From contig JACNKY010000302.1 of NCBI GenBank assembly GCA_014381795.1, positions 1-9,306 of the forward strand: 9,306 nt of DNA. The letters run 5' to 3'. The notes below the pieces were generated by a model that was not told the origin of the DNA, did no database searches, and saw only the letters and a program-made list of their open reading frames with translations. Source of the stretch: Pseudomonadota bacterium (lineage in GTDB: Bacteria > SAR324 > NAC60-12). A program made the position numbers and the translations under genes. Numbering within the stretch: the first letter of the stretch is position 1; each line of letters starts with the position of its first letter. Shown here one piece after another: positions 6,578 through 9,306 of this stretch.

Positions 6578-7579
6578 TTATTTGCAAGCGTAAGAAACAC
6601 CGTTTGCTTTGTCAATGGTACGAATAACAGCCCAATGTGTTTTATAGCTGATTGGAATGAACTGCCCTTCTTTGGATTTTGAAAATTCCTCTTTCAGGGA
6701 AGTCGGCACCATCTTCTTCTGTGCCCAGTCTGGCTTGTCCCACTGGAAGCTGAAGAAAGCTGCTTGGATTTTCGCCTTCAATGCTGGATTCAGATTGTGT
6801 GCATATCCAAAACCTGTAGTCGGGAAAGTCTGTGACTTGTAAATGGTAATCACGTCCCCTTCTTTGATCACACCTCTTTTGATCATCCGTGATTTAACAG
6901 AGTTTGCAATTGAAGCTGCCACATAATCCTTGTTTGCAACACCAAGAATTGAGTTGTCATGTTTACCGGAGTAAACCGGCTCAAAGTCCCGGTCTGCAAT
7001 CATATCGAATTTGCTCTTCAAAATCGCAGACGGAGCTTTTTTACCGGAATTCGAAGTTGGAGAGGTGAAAGCCAAAGTTTTTCCACGGATGTCTTCTACT
7101 TTATTGATGCCACTTCCGGGATAGGTGATGATTTCCATCTCATAGCCGAAATGCCCAGTTAAACTGGCCATAATTGTAAAAGACTCAAATCCTGCACAAT
7201 TGACTGCAAGTGGATTAGAACCTGTGTTGAATCCAGCAATGTGTAAGCGTCCGGAACGCATGGCTTCTATTTGAGCAGCATTGGACTGTACTGGAAAAAA
7301 GACTACTTTCTTCCCAGTAACACTTTCCATGTGTACTAGAAAATCGGCCCATACTCCTTTGTATACTGCTGGATCTTCGACCGGAGTGTAGGCAAAAATC
7401 AAAGTGCTAGGATCCACCAATTTGCTGGGATCTGTCGGCGTGTCTGCTACCAAATCGCCGTTTACGTCACAGTAGCGCTTGTCTAAATCTCCGCGAGGAC
7501 ACTCTGCTGCGAATGCCGGTAATGCCAGCAATCCCAACAAACTCGTACTCAGGATAAATTTTTTGAATAAGATTTTCAT
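6578..7579 (-). CDS. phnD: Periplasmic binding protein of a PhnD-type (phosphate/phosphite/phosphonate family) ABC importer
   Basis: A 333-residue periplasmic protein with a clear Sec signal peptide (KK, hydrophobic core 8-20, likely cleavage after AFA24). The mature N terminus has an unusual segment with Cys27, Cys37 and an Asp/Asn-rich run DVNGDLVADTPTD (38-50), before the PhnD fold begins near IFAYTPVEDP (61-70). Family motifs are IEAMRSGRLHIAGFNTG (104-120), the anion-binding turn SPTSNSG (173-179) and GKHDNSILGVANKDY (205-219) containing His207. The last two match the phosphonate-group-binding Ser/Thr and His of E. coli PhnD. The two acidic residues that hold the aminoethyl amine there are replaced, by my hand alignment, with Ser227 and Thr255. 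Ligand identity is therefore open: phosphite, phosphate, a simple phosphonate or another tetrahedral oxyanion. First gene of the block, with its own promoter and a good ribosome binding site. Confidence 0.9.
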   Translation of the reverse strand: MKILFKKFILSTSLLGLLALPAFAAECPRGDLDKRYCDVNGDLVADTPTDPSKLVDPSTLIFAYTPVEDPAVYKGVWADFLVHMESVTGKKVVFFPVQSNAAQIEAMRSGRLHIAGFNTGSNPLAVNCAGFESFTIMASLTGHFGYEMEIITYPGSGINKVEDIRGKTLAFTSPTSNSGKKAPSAILKSKFDMIADRDFEPVYSGKHDNSILGVANKDYVAASIANSVKSRMIKRGVIKEGDVITIYKSQTFPTTGFGYAHNLNPALKAKIQAAFFSFQWDKPDWAQKKMVPTSLKEEFSKSKEGQFIPISYKTHWAVIRTIDKANGVSYACK

Positions 7580-7586
7580 TTTACTT

Positions 7587-7591
7587 TCCCT
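7587..7591 (-). promoter_or_regulatory. Ribosome binding site of phnD
   Basis: AGGGA reads on the minus strand 7 bases before the phnD ATG, the best Shine-Dalgarno match in the leftward block. Most downstream genes lack one, so phnD is probably the most strongly translated. Confidence 0.65.
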
Positions 7592-7603
7592 GTTTTTTGA
7601 GTT

Positions 7604-7643
7604 AAAAAAAACGGCATTTCAGTGATTAATACTGAAAATGTCG
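7604..7643 (-). terminator. Terminator-like hairpin with U8 in the phnD leader
   Basis: On the minus strand the arms 7643-7631 and 7623-7612 pair through 11 Watson-Crick pairs, with one A-C mismatch and one bulged U, around a 7-base loop. An uninterrupted run of eight U residues (7611-7604) follows at once. This is the form of an intrinsic terminator, though the stem is AU-rich. It begins about 10 bases after the expected start of transcription and ends 24 bases before the phnD ATG, so phnD transcripts must pass through it. Attenuation is the natural reading; a 5' stabilising hairpin or a stop for upstream antisense transcription is also possible. Confidence 0.55.
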
Positions 7644-7659
7644 ATTTGACGAAAAATTT

Positions 7660-7688
7660 AAAATATCCTCCCTTGAAACATTAGTCAA
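7660..7688 (-). promoter_or_regulatory. Sigma-70-like promoter of the phnD operon
   Basis: On the minus strand TTGACT (7688-7683) is followed after exactly 17 bases by TATTTT (7665-7660). Transcription would start near 7653 and give a leader of about 74 bases before phnD, containing the terminator-like hairpin. The -35 box matches the consensus at five of six positions and the -10 box at four. Confidence 0.6.
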
Positions 7689-7839
7689 CACTTTTTATTT
7701 TTGAAATGTGAATTGACATCTCTTCTTGCAAAAGATACATATATGGTACTTTAAAGAAACTTCTTGATTTATATGTGTAAAATAGTTTCTATTATATAGC
7801 ATAATCTGTATAAGTAGTATCAAAGCACTTCGTAATTTT

Positions 7840-7858
7840 ACCAGGTAGTTTTCCTGGT
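7840..7858. repeat. Small inverted repeat in the divergent intergenic region
   Basis: ACCAGG (7840-7845) and CCTGGT (7853-7858) pair perfectly across a 7-base loop. There is no U tract on either strand, so it is not a terminator. It may be an operator half-site pair or chance. Confidence 0.3.
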
Positions 7859-7891
7859 TATGTGATTTTAGTACTTTAGTATGCTTAGAGT

Positions 7892-7906
7892 CGCCATTGC
7901 ACGGCG
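7892..7906. repeat. GC-rich 4-bp hairpin in the intergenic region
   Basis: CGCC (7892-7895) and GGCG (7903-7906) flank a 7-base loop within the locally GC-richer island. It is short and could be chance; no following U tract. Confidence 0.2.
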
Positions 7907-8006
7907 TGTTGTTTGAACCATGCGTAGAATGTGTCGGCCATGCCCAGTACTGATAGTCATATAAATAAAGATAAAAGCACTTAGGCTCAAGAAACATCTA
8001 CTAAAC

Positions 8007-8036
8007 TTGTAGTTGCTAGCATAATTTGTCTATAGT
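8007..8036 (+). promoter_or_regulatory. Candidate promoter of the acyl-CoA ligase gene
   Basis: TTGTAG (8007-8012) and TATAGT (8031-8036, five of six consensus bases) are 18 bases apart. The start would fall near 8043, about 27 bases before the GTG. The -35 box is weak (three of six), and the -10 lies inside a dyad, as expected if a repressor blocks it. CATAAT at 8020-8025 is an alternative -10 without a good -35. Confidence 0.35.
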
Positions 8037-8050
8037 TTACTGAGCAACTA
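8010..8050. repeat. Inverted repeat upstream of the acyl-CoA ligase gene
   Basis: TAGTTGCT (8010-8017) is perfectly complementary to AGCAACTA (8043-8050), with 25 bases between. Its right arm shares 8046-8050 with the dyad at 8030-8053, so the two structures cannot form at the same time in RNA. Confidence 0.45.
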
Positions 8051-8053
8051 TAG
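8030..8053. promoter_or_regulatory. 24-bp dyad, candidate operator
   Basis: CTATAGTT (8030-8037) and AACTATAG (8046-8053) form perfect 8-bp arms around 8 bases. The length and symmetry fit a dimeric repressor site, for instance a TetR-type fatty-acid regulator, and the left arm contains the likely -10 box. A role as an mRNA hairpin just before the Shine-Dalgarno sequence is the alternative. Confidence 0.45.
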
Positions 8054-8058
8054 TAAGT

Positions 8059-8063
8059 GAGGA
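8059..8063 (+). promoter_or_regulatory. Ribosome binding site that fixes the GTG start of the ligase
   Basis: GAGGA lies 6 bases before GTG at 8070. An in-frame TGA at 8058-8060 rules out a start further upstream, and the first in-frame ATG is at codon 83, inside the conserved domain. Confidence 0.75.
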
Positions 8064-8069
8064 ACTAAA

Positions 8070-9306
8070 GTGACAGAAACAGCAAGCATAGAAAAAAAGC
8101 TGGATACGATTCCTAAGTTATTGTTGGACCATGCAAAGCAAAGAGGAAATAGTTCTGCAAACAGGCACAAGGATTTTGGAATTTGGCAGTCATGGACATG
8201 GTCGGAGGTAGCCGAAGAGGTACGTAACCTGGCTTGTGGACTGGCAAAACTTGGTTTTAAAAGAGGCGACAAACTTGCAGTAATCGGCGATAATCGACCG
8301 CGTCTTTACTGGTCTATGGTTGCTGCGCAGGCCTTAGGTGGAATTCCGGTTCCGCTTTATCAGGACTCTGTCGCAGAAGAAATGGTTTATGTGCTGGAAA
8401 ATTCAGATGCTAAATTTGCAATCGTACAGAACCAGGAACAGACCGACAAACTTCTTGAAATAAAAGACCGTTTACCGCACCTCGAGTATATTTGCTACGA
8501 GGAACCCCGCGGAATGCGTGACTATACGCAAGAATTTGTCTTCTACTATAAAGATGTACAACAAACAGGACGTGCTTTTCACGGTGAAAATCCTGATTAT
8601 TTTCTTCAAGAACTTGAGCAGGGTCAGGGTAGTGACATTTCCATCTTCCTCTATACTTCCGGAACTACTGGCAAGCCAAAAGGAGTAGTTCTAACTGCAG
8701 ACAATCTCATCATAACGGCACGCAACAGTATTGATTTTGATAACCTCACCGCTGATGAAGAGGTGCTGGCCTACCTACCAATGGCCTGGGTAGGTGACAA
8801 CATCTTTTCTTTAGCGCAGGCTTACGTCATTGGTTTTTGTGTGAATTGTCCTGAGAATCCTGAAACTGTGATGACGGATCTCAAGGAAATCGGCCCTACC
8901 TATTATTTCGCCCCGCCGGCAATTTATGAAACTGTACTGACAAAAGTAATGATACGCATGGAAGACGCAGGTAAAATTAAACGCTCCATGTTTAATTATT
9001 TTATGGAACTGGCGAAATCTGTCGGAATCCGGATTCTGGACGGTAAAACGGTATCATTCGCAGAAAAATTACTTTACAGCATCGGGCAAATTCTGGTTTA
9101 TGGACCTTTAAGAAATAACCTAGGTTTAAGCCGAACCCGACTTGCTTATACTGCAGGAGAAGCAATTGGCCCTGAAATATTTGAGTTTTTCCGTTCACTG
9201 GGAATCAATATCAAGCAACTTTACGGACAGACAGAAGCCTCTGTTTTTATCTGTGCTCAGCCTGACGGTCAAGTAAAAGCAGATACTGTAGGAACTGCAT
9301 ATCCTG
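8070..9306 (+). CDS. Long-chain acyl-CoA ligase (AMP-forming), FadD15-like, 3' end outside the window
   Basis: This enzyme activates a fatty acid with ATP to acyl-AMP and then acyl-CoA. The 412 codons visible start at GTG, preceded by GAGGA. Seen in order: the N-terminal WTWSEVAEEVRNLACGLAKLG segment near 42-62, GDNRPRLYWSMVAAQALGG (73-91), the AMP-binding P-loop YTSGTTGKPKG (195-205), YLPMAW (235-240), YFAPPAIYE (279-287), and the LYGQTEA motif (384-390) that contacts the adenylate. The gene runs off the right edge; related proteins are about 600-650 residues, so roughly 200 residues or more, including the C-terminal swivel domain, are missing. Ligases of this kind often sit beside branched-chain amino-acid-type ABC transporter genes in proteobacteria, which cannot be checked here. 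It is transcribed away from the importer operon and probably regulated separately through the upstream dyad. Confidence 0.92.
   Translation, partial: MTETASIEKKLDTIPKLLLDHAKQRGNSSANRHKDFGIWQSWTWSEVAEEVRNLACGLAKLGFKRGDKLAVIGDNRPRLYWSMVAAQALGGIPVPLYQDSVAEEMVYVLENSDAKFAIVQNQEQTDKLLEIKDRLPHLEYICYEEPRGMRDYTQEFVFYYKDVQQTGRAFHGENPDYFLQELEQGQGSDISIFLYTSGTTGKPKGVVLTADNLIITARNSIDFDNLTADEEVLAYLPMAWVGDNIFSLAQAYVIGFCVNCPENPETVMTDLKEIGPTYYFAPPAIYETVLTKVMIRMEDAGKIKRSMFNYFMELAKSVGIRILDGKTVSFAEKLLYSIGQILVYGPLRNNLGLSRTRLAYTAGEAIGPEIFEFFRSLGINIKQLYGQTEASVFICAQPDGQVKADTVGTAYP

Larger units (their letters stand above)
7689..8006. other. AT-rich intergenic region without a supported gene
   Basis: No coding sequence is convincing here; a 100-codon frame on the minus strand (7695-7997) has unbiased, low-complexity content rich in Tyr, Asn, His and Cys and no ribosome binding site. 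Weak signals are a TTGACA box on the plus strand (7713-7718) with a poor -10 (TACATA, 7736-7741), and on the minus strand an extended -10 TGCTATATA (7801-7793) behind TTGATA (7823-7818) with a long 19-base spacer. The part from about 7885 to 7950 is less AT-rich than its surroundings and may be a decayed remnant. I see no tRNA or known riboswitch. Confidence 0.5.

Noticed and set aside
7667..7674. AAGGGAGG on the minus strand, a strong ribosome-binding-like sequence
   Set aside because: No start codon at suitable distance; it lies in the spacer of the phnD promoter.
7908..7920. GGTTCAAAC on the minus strand resembling a tRNA T-loop
   Set aside because: No matching acceptor, D or anticodon stems can be folded around it.
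7885..7941. 18-codon minus-strand frame with a protein-like sequence (MADTFYAWFKQ...)
   Set aside because: Too short and without a Shine-Dalgarno sequence; at most a decayed gene remnant in the locally GC-richer island.
7695..7997. 100-codon minus-strand frame in the intergenic region
   Set aside because: No ribosome binding site, odd composition, no domain, and it lies across weak promoter signals in AT-rich DNA.

Overview
The window looks like chromosomal DNA of a Gram-negative bacterium of moderate to slightly AT-rich composition. The evidence is a periplasmic solute-binding protein with a Sec signal peptide, a lipoprotein with a plausible lipobox, and a HemJ-type protoporphyrinogen oxidase. 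A marine, deltaproteobacteria-like or SAR324-like lineage is my best guess from the gene styles (MoeA fused to a binding-protein domain, an FadD15-like ligase), but it is a weak inference. I see no insertion sequence, phage gene, CRISPR array, tRNA or rRNA.

Leftward block (16-7579, minus strand): eight genes in one direction, read from right to left. They are a PhnD-type binding protein (6578-7579), a PhnC-type ATPase (5660-6493), two PhnE-type permeases (4813-5658 and 3998-4816), a HAD-IIB phosphatase (3182-3985), a MoeA protein fused to a molybdate-binding-protein-like domain (1193-3133), HemJ (600-1148) and a small TPR-like lipoprotein (16-591). Spacing runs from a 4-base overlap to 84 bases, and no gap holds a convincing terminator, so the block is probably one operon or two overlapping transcription units. 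The first four genes form a complete ABC importer of the phosphate/phosphite/phosphonate family. Its binding protein lacks the acidic residues that bind the amine of 2-aminoethylphosphonate in E. coli PhnD, so the substrate is open. The MoeA fusion a few genes downstream makes an oxyanion link worth testing.

Control region (7580-8069): an AT-rich 490-base divergent intergenic region. It carries a good sigma-70-like promoter for the leftward block. Almost directly behind that promoter is an imperfect hairpin followed by eight U residues in the phnD leader, which suggests attenuation or a 5' stabilising structure. On the other side, two mutually exclusive inverted repeats overlap the likely start region of the rightward gene. 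Between 84-base-separated phnD and phnC lies a perfect 11-bp inverted repeat, which fits differential expression of the binding protein.

Rightward gene (8070-9306 and beyond): the first 412 codons of an AMP-forming long-chain acyl-CoA ligase, starting at GTG and cut by the window edge. It is functionally separate from the importer block.
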